Source: Streptococcus sp. oral taxon 061
Lineage (GTDB): Bacteria; Bacillota; Bacilli; Lactobacillales; Streptococcaceae
Length of the DNA: 64,000 bases
Direction of reading: 5' to 3'
Assembly: GCF_013394695.1 (NCBI RefSeq)
Contig: NZ_CP058258.1
Location: 1,198,001 to 1,262,000 of the forward strand
The translations under genes were made by a program, and so were the position numbers. The notes below the pieces were generated by a model. It had not been told where the DNA came from. It was given only the letters and a program-made list of their open reading frames with translations, and made no database searches. Positions 25,468 to 35,297 of this stretch are shown here, piece by piece (within the stretch, counting starts at the first letter, position 1; every line of letters begins with the position of its first letter).

Positions 25468-26313
25468 ATGACTTGGAAGATTGTAGCTGACTCTGGTTGT
25501 GATTATCGCCAACTGGAAAACCCTGCTTTTGATACTGAATTTGTCAGTGTCCCCTTAAAGATTCAGGTAGCAGATCAAGTCTTTGTCGATGATGCCAATC
25601 TGGATATTGATCAGATGATGGAAACTATGTATGCGACTTCTGAAGCTTCTAAATCAGCTTGCCCTAGTCCTGATGATTACTTACGTGCTTTTGAAGGTGC
25701 CAAACATATTTTTGTAGTGACTATCACTGGAACTCTCTCTGGTAGCCACAATAGCGCTCAATTAGCTAAGAATATCTATCTCGAAGAACACCCTGATACT
25801 CAGATTCACGTTATTGATAGTTTGTCTGCTGGTGGAGAGGTTGACTTAATTGTTGAGAAAATCAATGACTTGATTCACCAAGGACTTTCATTTGAAGAGG
25901 TGGTTGAAGTTATTACTACTTACCAAGAAAAAACGAAGTTGTTGTTCGTTCTTGCTAAGGTTGATAACCTGGTTAAAAACGGTCGCCTAAGTAAGCTTAT
26001 TGGTACAGTTGTCGGGCTACTCAATATTCGTATGGTTGGCGAAGCAAGTGAAACTGGAACCTTGGAACTCCTCCAAAAAGCTCGTGGTGCTAAAAAATCA
26101 CTTCAAGCTGCTTATGAAGAATTGCTCAAAGCTGGCTATGCCGGTGGCCGTATCGTCATGGCTCATCGTAGCAATGAAAAATTCTGCCAACAACTCTCAG
26201 AACTCTTGCGAGAAAAGTACCCGCAAGCTAATATTAAAATTATCCCTACTTCTGGGCTTTGCAGTTTTTATGCAGAAGAAGGCGGGCTCCTCATGGGATA
26301 CGAAATCAACTAA
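25468..26313 (+). CDS. DegV-family fatty-acid-binding protein (FakB type)
   Basis: This is a 281-aa DegV fold with IVADSGCDY at the N-terminus, the fatty-acid carboxylate-binding TGTLSGSHNSA (about residues 91-101), DSLSAGGEVDL and the C-terminal helical domain with AHRSNEKF. Family members are FakB subunits that present exogenous fatty acids to the FakA kinase. Which fatty acid is bound cannot be read here. GGAGAA precedes the ATG. It is divergent from the TetR gene and ends in a strong terminator. Confidence 0.88.
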   Translation: MTWKIVADSGCDYRQLENPAFDTEFVSVPLKIQVADQVFVDDANLDIDQMMETMYATSEASKSACPSPDDYLRAFEGAKHIFVVTITGTLSGSHNSAQLAKNIYLEEHPDTQIHVIDSLSAGGEVDLIVEKINDLIHQGLSFEEVVEVITTYQEKTKLLFVLAKVDNLVKNGRLSKLIGTVVGLLNIRMVGEASETGTLELLQKARGAKKSLQAAYEELLKAGYAGGRIVMAHRSNEKFCQQLSELLREKYPQANIKIIPTSGLCSFYAEEGGLLMGYEIN

Positions 26314-26321
26314 TAAATCTG

Positions 26322-27545
<1,224 letters not shown>

Positions 27546-27565
27546 GAAATACGAAGGAGAAGCCT

Positions 27566-28021
27566 ATGAACAGAAGAGAATCAGTCGAATTTGTCAATAT
27601 GTGTATGATTCAAAACGGAGACAAGGTTCTAGTTCAAGACCGAGTTAATCCTGACTGGCCTGGCATTACTTTTCCTGGTGGGCATGTTGAACGTGGTGAA
27701 TCCTTTGTCGATGCCGTCATTCGTGAAGTGAAAGAAGAAACTGGTCTGACCATTTCCAAACCCCAACTCTGTGGTATCAAAGATTGGTATGATGATGCTG
27801 ATTTTCGCTATGTCGTACTTTTTTACAAGACAGAACACTTTACTGGTGAACTCCAGTCTTCAGACGAAGGAAAAGTCTGGTGGGAGAATTTTGAAAATCT
27901 ATCTCATCTTAAACTAGCTACTGAGGATATGTCTGATATGCTTCGTGTTTTTCTTGAAGAAGATCTAAGTGAGTTCTTTTACTACAAAGAAGGAGACAAC
28001 TGGTCCTACCAACTAAAATAA
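27566..28021 (+). CDS. NUDIX hydrolase (MutT/MutX-like)
   Basis: This is a 151-aa protein with a full Nudix box GGHVERGESFVDAVIREVKEETGL near residues 38-61 (GX5EX7REUXEEXGU), which binds metal and cleaves nucleoside diphosphate-linked substrates. CMIQNGDKVLVQDR and the C-terminal EDLSEFFYYKEGDNWSY resemble streptococcal MutX/YtkD-type 8-oxo-dGTPase candidates, but substrate is inference. GAAGGAGAAG precedes the ATG. It is second after the flavoprotein gene. Confidence 0.88.
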   Translation: MNRRESVEFVNMCMIQNGDKVLVQDRVNPDWPGITFPGGHVERGESFVDAVIREVKEETGLTISKPQLCGIKDWYDDADFRYVVLFYKTEHFTGELQSSDEGKVWWENFENLSHLKLATEDMSDMLRVFLEEDLSEFFYYKEGDNWSYQLK

Positions 28022-28025
28022 TAGT

Positions 28026-28055
28026 AAATAGACGGAGCTATCTCCATCTATTTTT
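28026..28055 (+). terminator. Terminator of the flavoprotein-NUDIX operon
   Basis: AAATAGA-C-GGAG-CTAT-CTCC-A-TCTATTT followed by TTG; U-tract partly within the stem. Confidence 0.7.
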
Positions 28056-28117
28056 GCTTATTTGAAATTTCATCTTTATCTATATAAAATAGTCTTTCCT
28101 AGAAACCATGACTTATT

Positions 28118-28221
28118 CTTAAAAACCTTGAAGATAAATATTTCCCCAAGTCTGGCTTTTCCTTCTTCGTTTCATCATTCCAATTATCATCATCGTGGTC
28201 TTTATCGCGCAATTTATGTAA
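28118..28221 (+). pseudogene. Remnant of the 3' end of a membrane transporter, probably sodium:neurotransmitter-symporter type
   Basis: Frame 28118-28147 reads LKNLEDKYFP. The adjacent frame from 28141 reads 26 codons ending in a hydrophobic segment (VWLFLLRFIIPIIIIVVF) and a TAA at 28221. Restoring one A in the AAG at 28148 would join them as KYFP-K-VWLFLLRF, a typical last transmembrane helix. There is no start codon or ribosome site, and stop codons lie upstream. The resemblance to NSS-family C-termini is from memory; that a sodium-dependent transporter neighbours manA in pneumococcus supports it. The rest of the gene is missing. Confidence 0.5.
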
Positions 28222-28224
28222 AAA

Positions 28225-28256
28225 AAGGACTTGAGTAATAAACTCAGGTCCTTTCT
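28225..28256 (-). terminator. Terminator of manA
   Basis: AAGGACTTGAGT-AATAA-ACTCAGGTCCTT (one wobble), with a T7 tract after it on the minus strand. Confidence 0.85.
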
Positions 28257-28258
28257 TT

Positions 28259-29203
28259 TTATGGATGGCTTACAATCAATTCTAAATCTGATCCTTCCAA
28301 AGTCCAAGCTTCAACATCACTTGGCAAGATAAAATGGCTACCTTTTTGGATTGGATAATCTTTTCCATCAACAGTCAGTTTCCCTTCACCAGCCAAGACA
28401 CTAAACAAGCTGTAGTCAACTGTCTTTTCAAAGTCAACTTTTCCAGTGATTTCCCACTTGTAAACTGCGAAGAAATCATTAGACACAAGAAGAGTTGAAC
28501 GCAGGTCATCTGCTTTAACAGTCACAGGTCGGCTGTTAGCAGGCTCACCGATATTTAAAACATCGATGGATTTTTCAAGGTGGAGCTCGCGCAAGTTGCC
28601 ATTATCGTCCTTACGATCAAAGTCATAGACACGGTAAGTTGTATCACTAGACTGTTGCGTTTCAAGGATTAAGATACCTGAACCGATAGCGTGCATGGTG
28701 CCACTTGGTACATAGAAGAAATCTCCAGCTTTTACAGGTACTTTGGTTAACAAGGCATCCCAGTTTTTATCTTCGATTTGCTGACGAAGTTCTTCTTTTG
28801 ACTTGGCATTGTGACCATAAATAATCTCTGAACCTTCATCTGCTGCGATAATATACCAGCACTCTGTCTTTCCAAGTTCACCTTCATGTTCTAATCCATA
28901 AGCATCGTCTGGGTGGACTTGAACACTGAGCCAGTCATTGGCATCGAGGATTTTAGTTAAGAGTGGAAATACTGGCTCTGGACGGTTGCCAAATAACTCA
29001 CGGTGTTCTGCATACAAAGTAGCTAGGTCTGTTCCCTCAAAACGGCCATTAGCTATCTTAGAAACACCATTTGGGTGAGCTGATATTGCCCAATACTCAC
29101 CAATCTTTTCGCTTGGAATGTCGTAGCCAAACTCATCACGAAGTTTAGTACCACCCCAGATTTTTTCTTGCATTACGGAATTTAAAAATAATGGTTCTGA
29201 CAT
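28259..29203 (-). CDS. manA: Mannose-6-phosphate isomerase, class I
   Basis: This is a 314-aa cupin-type zinc isomerase interconverting mannose-6-phosphate and fructose-6-phosphate. Zinc ligands lie in WLSVQVHPDD (about residues 95-104), GKTECWYI (Glu) and VPSGTMHAIG. ATG 29203 (MSEPLFLNSVMQEKIWGG) is the family start, with AGGAGAT upstream; the longer frame upstream is spurious. It has an extended -10 promoter directly after the terminator of the upstream membrane protein gene. Confidence 0.94.
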   Translation of the reverse strand: MSEPLFLNSVMQEKIWGGTKLRDEFGYDIPSEKIGEYWAISAHPNGVSKIANGRFEGTDLATLYAEHRELFGNRPEPVFPLLTKILDANDWLSVQVHPDDAYGLEHEGELGKTECWYIIAADEGSEIIYGHNAKSKEELRQQIEDKNWDALLTKVPVKAGDFFYVPSGTMHAIGSGILILETQQSSDTTYRVYDFDRKDDNGNLRELHLEKSIDVLNIGEPANSRPVTVKADDLRSTLLVSNDFFAVYKWEITGKVDFEKTVDYSLFSVLAGEGKLTVDGKDYPIQKGSHFILPSDVEAWTLEGSDLELIVSHP

Positions 29204-29233
29204 GTTACATCTCCTGTCTAATTTTTCACCCTC

Positions 29234-29242
29234 ATTATAGCA
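29234..29242 (-). promoter_or_regulatory. Extended -10 promoter of manA, fused to the upstream terminator
   Basis: TGCTATAAT on the minus strand directly follows the T7 tract of the preceding terminator. Confidence 0.6.
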
Positions 29243-29243
29243 A

Positions 29244-29270
29244 AAAAAGAGTTCTAATTGAACTCTTTTT
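29244..29270 (-). terminator. Terminator of the DUF3592-like gene
   Basis: AAAAAGAGTTC-TAATT-GAACTCTTTTT, perfect stem with tracts on both sides. It lies 73 bases past the stop. Confidence 0.8.
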
Positions 29271-29342
29271 CTTATCTTATAAAGTAGGGAGAAGATTTTA
29301 TAAAAATAGTAACGATATAGACTTCTTATTATATCGAAGGAC

Positions 29343-29921
29343 TTAATTGACAAGATTTGGAAGAATGAACATGATAAAGAATGCCAAGGCAATCATCAGA
29401 AAAACAAGGAGATAGACAACACATTTAGTCAACCATGCATAACGACCTGGTTTTAAAGGTCTTTCTACATAGGAATGTTTTGGTTTTTTAGGATCATAAT
29501 AAACAGTTACCTTTCCCCCAATTGGAAATCGTTCCATTAAAGGTGATTTTGTTAAAGAGATGAAACTGTTCCTATAAATCTTGTATCTTAAAACCTGAGG
29601 GATTTCACCATCTTCAAAATTATCCATCTTTACATCAGATACAATAGAACCTAAGGGAGTACTGATTGTATTTGAAATCGCAGATAGAAATTTTGGCCCG
29701 ACAACCTTGTATTGGTTCCCATCAATAGTGTACTCGACAACTGGCAGGCTAATTCCGTTATAAAGAGCATAGGAATATCGGATAATGACTCCTTCCGTTC
29801 TTTCGGTGCATCTCTTGGCATTTCTGTAATTACTGAAGATAAAAAAGTCGAACATGAAATAGGTGAAGGCAGCAAAGCCTAAACTCATTAAGCCAAATAA
29901 TAGAAAGAAAGTTGTTGGCAT
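29343..29921 (-). CDS. DUF3592-like membrane protein
   Basis: This is a 192-aa protein with an N-terminal transmembrane helix (FFLLFGLMSLGFAAFTYFMF, residues 4-23), a central soluble part with the DUF3592-like pattern (EGVIIRYSY, VVEYTIDGNQYKVVGP, GGKVTVYYDPKKPKHSYVE), and a C-terminal helix (YLLVFLMIALAFFIMFIL). No catalytic motif is visible and function is unknown. ATG 29921 is preceded by AAGGAG; the longer frame from 30026 is not needed. It lies between spxB and manA with terminators on both sides, so it is probably its own unit. Confidence 0.72.
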   Translation of the reverse strand: MPTTFFLLFGLMSLGFAAFTYFMFDFFIFSNYRNAKRCTERTEGVIIRYSYALYNGISLPVVEYTIDGNQYKVVGPKFLSAISNTISTPLGSIVSDVKMDNFEDGEIPQVLRYKIYRNSFISLTKSPLMERFPIGGKVTVYYDPKKPKHSYVERPLKPGRYAWLTKCVVYLLVFLMIALAFFIMFILPNLVN

Positions 29922-29976
29922 CTTTTTCTCCTTAAAATATCCTAATGAATCTATTTTAACAGAAAATACATAAAAG

Positions 29977-30004
29977 AAAAAGACCGGATTGCTCCGATCT
30001 TTTA
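29977..30004 (-). terminator. Terminator of spxB
   Basis: AAAAAGA-C-CGGA-TTGC-TCCG-A-TCTTTT, about 70 bases after the spxB stop; followed by TTTTTC on the minus strand. Confidence 0.75.
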
Positions 30005-30071
30005 AGTTTCTCTCTAAGAAAATCAATGCATAAAATCTACAATGTTTACTTTTGATTTTCGACGAGCAGGA

Positions 30072-31847
30072 TTATTTGATTGCGCGTGATTGCAACCCTT
30101 CTTCTTCCAAGAAGAGGCGGAATGGTACGAGTTCTTCTGCTTCGTATTTTTCCTTGAAGGCTTTAATAGCTTCTTCTGAGTGTTGTTTTGGATCCAACTC
30201 AAGTACTTCTACTGGAAGTGGACGATGTGGAGTGATGTGAGCATCGATAACAACAGTTTTACCTTCTTTGTTCAATTTAACAGCTTCAGCAACGACTGCG
30301 TCGATGTCTTCGATACGGTCAACTGTAAATCCAATAGCTCCTTGAGCTTCAGCGATTTTCGCATAGTCAGCATTAGGGAAGTCACAACCAAACAAGTGTT
30401 TGTTTGTGTCTTCGTATTTGTCCTTGATGAAGGCATATTTACCATTTGAGAAGACAACGTTGATAACTGGAAGGTCGTATTGAACGTTTGTGATAACGTC
30501 TGGGTAGCACATGTTGAATGCACCGTCACCCATGATGTTCCATACTTGGCGATCTGGATTGTCTTTCTTAGCAGCGATACCACCAGGAAGGGCAATACCC
30601 ATTGTCGCAAAGAGTGGAGATGTACGCCACATGTTCTTAGGTGTCATGTGAAGGTGACGAGTAGATGTTTGAGTAGTGTCACCTACGTCGATTGAGTAAA
30701 TAGCGTCTTGATCAGCATATTTGTTGATTGCATTATAAACTTGGTACAATTGAAGCGCACCCTCAGTTTTACCTTCGAGTTTGTTCATGTAATCACGCCA
30801 GTTTTGGTTGTTCTTCACGTTTGCACGCCACCATGGAGTAGATTCAACTGGGTTTACTTTATCAAGAATTGCTTTAGCTGCTTGACCTGCATCCCCAAGG
30901 ATTGAAGCATCAAGGGCATGACGTTTACCAAGTTTGTAAGGGTCGATATCCACTTGGATGAATTTTTCAGTGTTTTTGAATGCTTCGTAAACTTCAGCAA
31001 ATGGGAAGTTTGAACCAAGGAAAAGAACTGTGTCTGCTTCAAAGACCACTTCGTTGGCTGGTTTCCAACCAACACGGTAAGCAGAACCTGTCAAACCTTC
31101 ATAGTTCCATTCGAAAGCTTCAAAGTTTTTACCAGTCGTAATGATTGGTGCTTTAATTTTACGAGACAATTCAGTGATCACATCACCAGCTTTAACACCA
31201 CCGTAACCAGCGTAGATCACTGGACGTTCAGCATTGTTCAAGATTTCAACAGCTTTGTCGATTTCAACTTCGTTCAAAGCTGGAGCGATGAATGAGCGCT
31301 CATATGAACCTGATCCGTAGTATGAGTTTTCGTCAATTTCTTGGAAACCAAAGTTTACTGGAATTTCAACAACGGCTGGACCTTTTTTAGAAACTGCAGC
31401 ACGGCACGCTTCGTCAATAACTTTTGGTAATTGCTCTGCGTAAGCTACACGTTTGTTGTAAACAGCGATACCGTTGTACATTGGGTTTTGGTTCAATTCT
31501 TGGAAGGCATCCATGTTCAATTCGTTAACTGGACGTGATCCAAGGATAGCAAGGAATGGAGTGTTATCCATAGCTGCATCGTAAACACCGTTAATCAAGT
31601 GAGTCGCACCTGGACCACCTGAACCAACTGCAACACCAATAGATCCGCCAAATTTAGCCTGCATAACCGCTGCAAGAGCACCTGTTTCTTCGTGGCGAAC
31701 TTGCAAGAAACGGATATCTTTGTCTTCAGCCAAAGCGTCCATAAGTGAGCTAAGTGTTCCTGATGGGATACCGTAGATTGTGTCTACGCCCCATGTTTTC
31801 AATACGTTAAGCATTGCTGCAGATGCAGTAATTTTCCCTTGAGTCAT
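30072..31847 (-). CDS. spxB: Pyruvate oxidase (H2O2-forming)
   Basis: This is a 591-aa thiamine-diphosphate/FAD enzyme converting pyruvate, phosphate and O2 to acetyl phosphate, CO2 and hydrogen peroxide. ThDP-enzyme N-terminal domain [22 protein letters not shown], catalytic Glu in [16 protein letters not shown]-domain middle, and ThDP motif [16 protein letters not shown] (about residues 441-456) are all present. Length matches streptococcal SpxB. It is the main source of peroxide in Mitis-group streptococci. AAGGAGAG precedes the ATG. A 190-bp upstream region with three cre-like sites suggests CcpA input. Confidence 0.96.
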   Translation of the reverse strand: MTQGKITASAAMLNVLKTWGVDTIYGIPSGTLSSLMDALAEDKDIRFLQVRHEETGALAAVMQAKFGGSIGVAVGSGGPGATHLINGVYDAAMDNTPFLAILGSRPVNELNMDAFQELNQNPMYNGIAVYNKRVAYAEQLPKVIDEACRAAVSKKGPAVVEIPVNFGFQEIDENSYYGSGSYERSFIAPALNEVEIDKAVEILNNAERPVIYAGYGGVKAGDVITELSRKIKAPIITTGKNFEAFEWNYEGLTGSAYRVGWKPANEVVFEADTVLFLGSNFPFAEVYEAFKNTEKFIQVDIDPYKLGKRHALDASILGDAGQAAKAILDKVNPVESTPWWRANVKNNQNWRDYMNKLEGKTEGALQLYQVYNAINKYADQDAIYSIDVGDTTQTSTRHLHMTPKNMWRTSPLFATMGIALPGGIAAKKDNPDRQVWNIMGDGAFNMCYPDVITNVQYDLPVINVVFSNGKYAFIKDKYEDTNKHLFGCDFPNADYAKIAEAQGAIGFTVDRIEDIDAVVAEAVKLNKEGKTVVIDAHITPHRPLPVEVLELDPKQHSEEAIKAFKEKYEAEELVPFRLFLEEEGLQSRAIK

Positions 31848-31884
31848 AATGATAACTCTCCTTAAAGTTAATTTGATAAAAGAT

Positions 31885-32020
31885 AAAAGCGCTTTTATAT
31901 GTTTTTTGAAAACGATTCAGTAAATTTACAATCCTAATTTATCACATTTGATTTCAGATTCATAAGAATGTGCTCAGAAAACTTCATTCTCTATTACAGT
32001 ACAGTTTGAAAACGTTTCGA
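31885..32020. promoter_or_regulatory. spxB upstream control region with three cre-like sites
   Basis: AAAAGCGCTTTT (31885-31896), TGAAAACGATTCAG (31907-31920) and TGAAAACGTTTCGA (32007-32020) resemble CcpA cre sites. The last two are exactly 100 bp apart. I see no clear -35/-10 pair, so the spxB start point is unsure. CcpA and SpxR control of spxB is known for pneumococcus. Confidence 0.45.
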
Positions 32021-32040
32021 AAATCTGTTTTAGAATAGCA

Positions 32041-32065
32041 AAAAAGCGGTTAAAACCGCCTTTTT
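32041..32065 (-). terminator. Terminator of the copper operon
   Basis: AAAAAGCGGT-TAAA-ACCGC-C-TTTTT; it lies beyond the BOX element that follows copA. Confidence 0.8.
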
Positions 32066-32172
32066 ATACTCAATGAAAATCAAAGAGCAAACTAGGAAGC
32101 AAGCCGCAGGCTGTACTTGAGTACGGCAAGGTGAAGCTGACGTGGTTTGAATTTGATTTTCGAAGAGTATTA
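32066..32172. repeat. BOX element (short, boxA-boxC type) at the end of copA
   Basis: The ends are inverted repeats: ATACTC-N3-GAAAATC on the left and GATTTTC-N3-GAGTAT on the right. The interior TACGGCAAGGTGAAGCTGACG matches the conserved BOX core used in BOX typing (two differences). No boxB unit is seen. The right end runs into TAA, the copA stop on the minus strand. BOX elements are known from S. pneumoniae and close relatives. Confidence 0.85.
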
Positions 32173-34392
32173 ATCGACTTTAGTAAAATTAAGCATAAGA
32201 GAGCTGATTAAAACAGAGACTGAACTAAAGGCCATGGCCAATCCTGCAAGTTCTGGATTGAGCACCAAACCAAGACTTGAAAAGACTCCTGCTGCAATCG
32301 GAATACCAATGAGGTTATAGATAGAAGCCCAGAAAAGATTGAGTAGGATACGATTAAAGGTCTTCTTACTCATATCAAAAGCACGTGCCAATCCTAGTAA
32401 ATTGTTGGTTGTAAGGACAAGATCTGCTGATTCAATGGCAATATCTGTACCAGATCCCATGGCAATTCCGACATCCGCTACACTGAGGGCCGGCGCATCA
32501 TTGATACCATCTCCAACAAAGGCCAATTTGCCATTCTTTTGAAGCTTGTGAATTTCATGTGCCTTTTCCTCTGGCAAGACATTTGCGATTACTTCTTCGA
32601 TTCCAATTTGCTCTGCAATCGCATGGGCTACTCCAGCATTATCTCCAGTAAGCATGACCGTTCTAAGACCACGTTTTTTCAATTTAGCAATGGCTTCTCG
32701 AGCATTTTCCTTAGGGACATCTTGCAAGGCAAGTAAGCCTTTTAACTCACCATCAACGGATAAGAAGACAACTGTTTTTGCTTCTTTCTCAAGCAAATCA
32801 AATCGTTCTTGATAATCATGTGGAATAGCAAGATCATCTAAGAGTTTGGCATTCCCCAGCAAGACTTGTTTACCATTAATATCCCCAGTCACACCTTTTC
32901 CATGTAAGGCTTGGAAGTTTTCAACAGGGTAAAGGCTAATTCCTAGTTCAGATGCACGATTTACAACTGCTTGAGCTAGCGGGTGTTGAGATACATCTTC
33001 CAGTGAAGCAGCCAAACTTAGCACTTCTCCTTCATCTCCGACAACATCTGTTACCACTGGCTTCCCTTCGGTCAAGGTTCCTGTCTTATCAAAAACAACT
33101 GTTTGGACTTTTTGGATTTCCTGTAAAACTGTACCATTTTTGAGAAGAATCCCCATCTTGGCACTTCGTCCTGTTCCAACCATGAGTGCTGTCGGTGTCG
33201 CGAGTCCTAGTGCACAAGGACAGGCAATTATCAAAACTGCTACTCCATAGAGGAGCGACGTCACAAAGCTTTCTCCTAAGAAAACAAACCAGATCCAAAA
33301 AGTAAGAAGTCCTAAAATGACAACTGCTGGTACAAAAATCCCAGAAATCTTGTCTGTCAAATCTTGAATAGGAGCACGACTCGTTTGCGCTTTTTTCACA
33401 AAGTCCACAATCTGAGCCAACATGGTTTCAGAACCTACTTTTTCAGCTCTAAAAATAATCGTACCACTATTATTGATGGTTGAACCAATGACAGCATCTC
33501 CAACTGATTTATCGACTGGAATACTTTCCCCAGTCACCATTGATTCATCGATGCTGGTTTCACCTTCTAACACAGTCCCATCAACGGCAATTTTTTCACC
33601 TGGTCGAACGCGAATGAGATCCCCAACTTTGACTTGTTCTAGAGGGATTTGAACATAAACATCATCACGCAAAACCTCTGCTGTTTTTGCTTGTAGGTCT
33701 AATAATTTTTCGACTGCCTGCGAAGTATTTTTTCGCATTTTTTCCTCAAAAACTGCTCCCAAAAGAATGAAGAAGAGGATAAATGCAGCACTTTCAAAGT
33801 AAACGGGCAGCCCAGTGAAGAGGGCAACTAAGCTATAGAAATAGGCCACTAGGGTTCCCAGAGCAACCAAGGTATCCATGTTGGAATTGTGCTTTTTAAA
33901 ACTAGCCCAGGCGCTTCTGATATATGGAACTCCAGCTACCAGCATAATGGGTGTTGTGGCTAAAAAGGTGCCCCAACGCATGACTTGGTGACTAATTCCT
34001 CCTGTAGACATCCCAATCATGAGAATCACAAGAGGCACAGTAAAGATACTAGTAATCCAAAAACGCTGAAAAAGACTGAGAGACTTTTTAGTTTTTTCAA
34101 CAACGGTATAGGTTCCCTTTTGCATCTTCATGCCGCATGAAAATTCATGCTCACCCAATTCTTGAGGCGTAAAGCGAATGACTTTTTCCTCGTCTTGAGC
34201 GATTGGTTCTAAAAGTCCTTCTTCTTCGAAGAGAATCTCTTTATAACAGTTTGAAGGTGTCACACGATGAAAGGTAATCTCAGCAGGAATCCCTTTTTGC
34301 AGTTGAATGTGGGCTGGATGGTAGCCTTTGTCTGCCGTGATACGAATTTTTTGCACACCATTTTCAAGGCTTGCTTTTACAATTTCAGTCAT
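32170..34392 (-). CDS. copA: Copper-exporting P1B-type ATPase with N-terminal cupredoxin domain
   Basis: This is a 740-aa protein. Residues 1-100 form a cupredoxin-like domain ending [10 protein letters not shown] (copper ligands Cys/Met) in place of the usual heavy-metal-associated domain. The rest is a P-type ATPase: TGES, membrane copper motif CPCALG, phosphorylation [17 protein letters not shown] and hinge [10 protein letters not shown]. It pumps Cu(I) out of the cell. It is third in copY-cupA-copA, 9 bp after cupA, with AGGAGAATATT before the ATG. A BOX element abuts its stop codon. Confidence 0.94.
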   Translation of the reverse strand: MTEIVKASLENGVQKIRITADKGYHPAHIQLQKGIPAEITFHRVTPSNCYKEILFEEEGLLEPIAQDEEKVIRFTPQELGEHEFSCGMKMQKGTYTVVEKTKKSLSLFQRFWITSIFTVPLVILMIGMSTGGISHQVMRWGTFLATTPIMLVAGVPYIRSAWASFKKHNSNMDTLVALGTLVAYFYSLVALFTGLPVYFESAAFILFFILLGAVFEEKMRKNTSQAVEKLLDLQAKTAEVLRDDVYVQIPLEQVKVGDLIRVRPGEKIAVDGTVLEGETSIDESMVTGESIPVDKSVGDAVIGSTINNSGTIIFRAEKVGSETMLAQIVDFVKKAQTSRAPIQDLTDKISGIFVPAVVILGLLTFWIWFVFLGESFVTSLLYGVAVLIIACPCALGLATPTALMVGTGRSAKMGILLKNGTVLQEIQKVQTVVFDKTGTLTEGKPVVTDVVGDEGEVLSLAASLEDVSQHPLAQAVVNRASELGISLYPVENFQALHGKGVTGDINGKQVLLGNAKLLDDLAIPHDYQERFDLLEKEAKTVVFLSVDGELKGLLALQDVPKENAREAIAKLKKRGLRTVMLTGDNAGVAHAIAEQIGIEEVIANVLPEEKAHEIHKLQKNGKLAFVGDGINDAPALSVADVGIAMGSGTDIAIESADLVLTTNNLLGLARAFDMSKKTFNRILLNLFWASIYNLIGIPIAAGVFSSLGLVLNPELAGLAMAFSSVSVLISSLMLNFTKVD

Positions 34393-34401
34393 AATATTCT
34401 C

Positions 34402-34773
34402 CTATTCTACAATCATCTTACCGTGCATCATATTCATGCCACAAGAGAAACCATACTCACCTGCTTCTTCAGGTGTGATTTCAACAACGTATTGGTCTCC
34501 CATGGGCAGATCTGCATGCACTCCAAAGTCTGGGAAAACGATTTGATCCAAGCAAGGTGAAGGATCTTTTCGATCAAAAATAATGCGAGCAGGTTGCGAT
34601 TTTTTGAGGATAATGGTTTCTGGAGTATATCCTCCCATGACCTCCACTCGAATTTCTTGATAGCCATTCTTTTGTTGGGCTCTCTTAGCATCTTCTTGCG
34701 GTTTTTTGAAAAACCAAAAGAGGATAAAAGCAATCATTCCTAAAACAACAATAGATACAAATAGATTTAACAT
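34402..34773 (-). CDS. cupA: Membrane-anchored copper chaperone CupA (cupredoxin fold)
   Basis: This is a 123-aa protein with one N-terminal transmembrane helix (LFVSIVVLGMIAFILFWFF, residues 3-21) and a cupredoxin domain with the copper site FSCGMNMMHGKMIVE at the C-terminus. In pneumococcus, CupA binds Cu(I) and passes it to CopA; the matching site FSCGMKM at the CopA N-terminus fits this. AGGAGACG precedes the ATG. Middle gene of the cop operon. Confidence 0.9.
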   Translation of the reverse strand: MLNLFVSIVVLGMIAFILFWFFKKPQEDAKRAQQKNGYQEIRVEVMGGYTPETIILKKSQPARIIFDRKDPSPCLDQIVFPDFGVHADLPMGDQYVVEITPEEAGEYGFSCGMNMMHGKMIVE

Positions 34774-34783
34774 AGCGTCTCCT

Positions 34784-35179
34784 TTACATACAATTACATC
34801 TTACTTCTGTTACAGCACTTGCTTTTTTCTTTGAAATCACTTCTTCCAAACCTTCCAAGTCAGCTAGGGTAAAGTCACATTCTTCAATCAAATCAGCTAG
34901 CAAGAGCTTTATTCTTCGAGAACAAAGCTTGTCTTTGATATCCTGAACCATTAAGCCCCTACTATCATCTAGCGTTAAAAGGGCCGAATAGACAAAGGAC
35001 TTGCCCTGTTTTTCCCGAGTCAAACATTCTTTCTCCACCAAACGGGCCAAGAGTGTCTGGATCGTGGATTTGGACCAACTGAACCTTTTCTCTAATACTT
35101 TTATGAGATCAGTACTAGTCTGTTCTCCCTGCATCCAGATAATCTTCATGACCTGCCATTCTGCATCCGAAATCTGCAT
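34784..35179 (-). CDS. copY: Copper-responsive repressor CopY
   Basis: This is a 131-aa BlaI/MecI-family winged-helix repressor (ISDAEWQVMKIIWMQGEQTSTDLIKVL in pieces; WSKSTIQTLLARLVEKECL recognition region). The C-terminal CxC (RCNCM) is the metal site; only one CxC is present rather than the CxCx4CxC of enterococcal CopY. It leaves its operator when copper replaces zinc. ATG 35179 is used because TAGGAGGAA lies upstream; the longer frame starts inside the operator. It represses its own operon. Confidence 0.93.
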   Translation of the reverse strand: MQISDAEWQVMKIIWMQGEQTSTDLIKVLEKRFSWSKSTIQTLLARLVEKECLTREKQGKSFVYSALLTLDDSRGLMVQDIKDKLCSRRIKLLLADLIEECDFTLADLEGLEEVISKKKASAVTEVRCNCM

Positions 35180-35197
35180 TGTTATTCCTCCTAAATC

Positions 35198-35207
35198 TAC
35201 ATTTGTC
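35198..35207 (-). promoter_or_regulatory. cop operator, proximal
   Basis: GACAAATGTA fits the cop box KACANNYGTA. It lies in the 5' untranslated region, between the -10 and the ribosome site, inside a 20-bp sequence repeated exactly 40 bp away. Confidence 0.85.
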
Positions 35208-35220
35208 AATTACAATTATC

Positions 35221-35249
35221 AGTATACTCTTAAAATCTACATTTGTCAA
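35221..35249 (-). promoter_or_regulatory. cop operon promoter
   Basis: TTGACA, 17-bp spacer, TATACT on the minus strand. The -35 overlaps the distal cop box. Confidence 0.85.
35238..35247 (-). promoter_or_regulatory. cop operator, distal
   Basis: Second GACAAATGTA cop box, overlapping the -35 hexamer, exactly 40 bp from the first. Confidence 0.85.
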
Positions 35250-35250
35250 T

Positions 35251-35277
35251 TAAAAAAACCGATGTTATACATCGGTT
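35251..35277 (-). terminator. Terminator of pyrF-pyrE
   Basis: AACCGATGT-TAT-ACATCGGTT followed by TTTTTTT on the minus strand; the tract leads into the cop -35. Confidence 0.85.
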
Positions 35278-35297
35278 AAGTAATTGCACTAAAAAAG

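Noticed and set aside
28119..28307. Minus-strand frame of 62 codons
   Set aside because: It overlaps the manA 3' end and its terminator in another frame and is the antisense of the transporter remnant.
29204..29392. 63-codon N-terminal extension of manA
   Set aside because: It spans a terminator and the manA promoter; the family starts at 29203.
35180..35209. Ten-codon N-terminal extension of copY
   Set aside because: It lies in the proximal cop operator; the ribosome site supports 35179.
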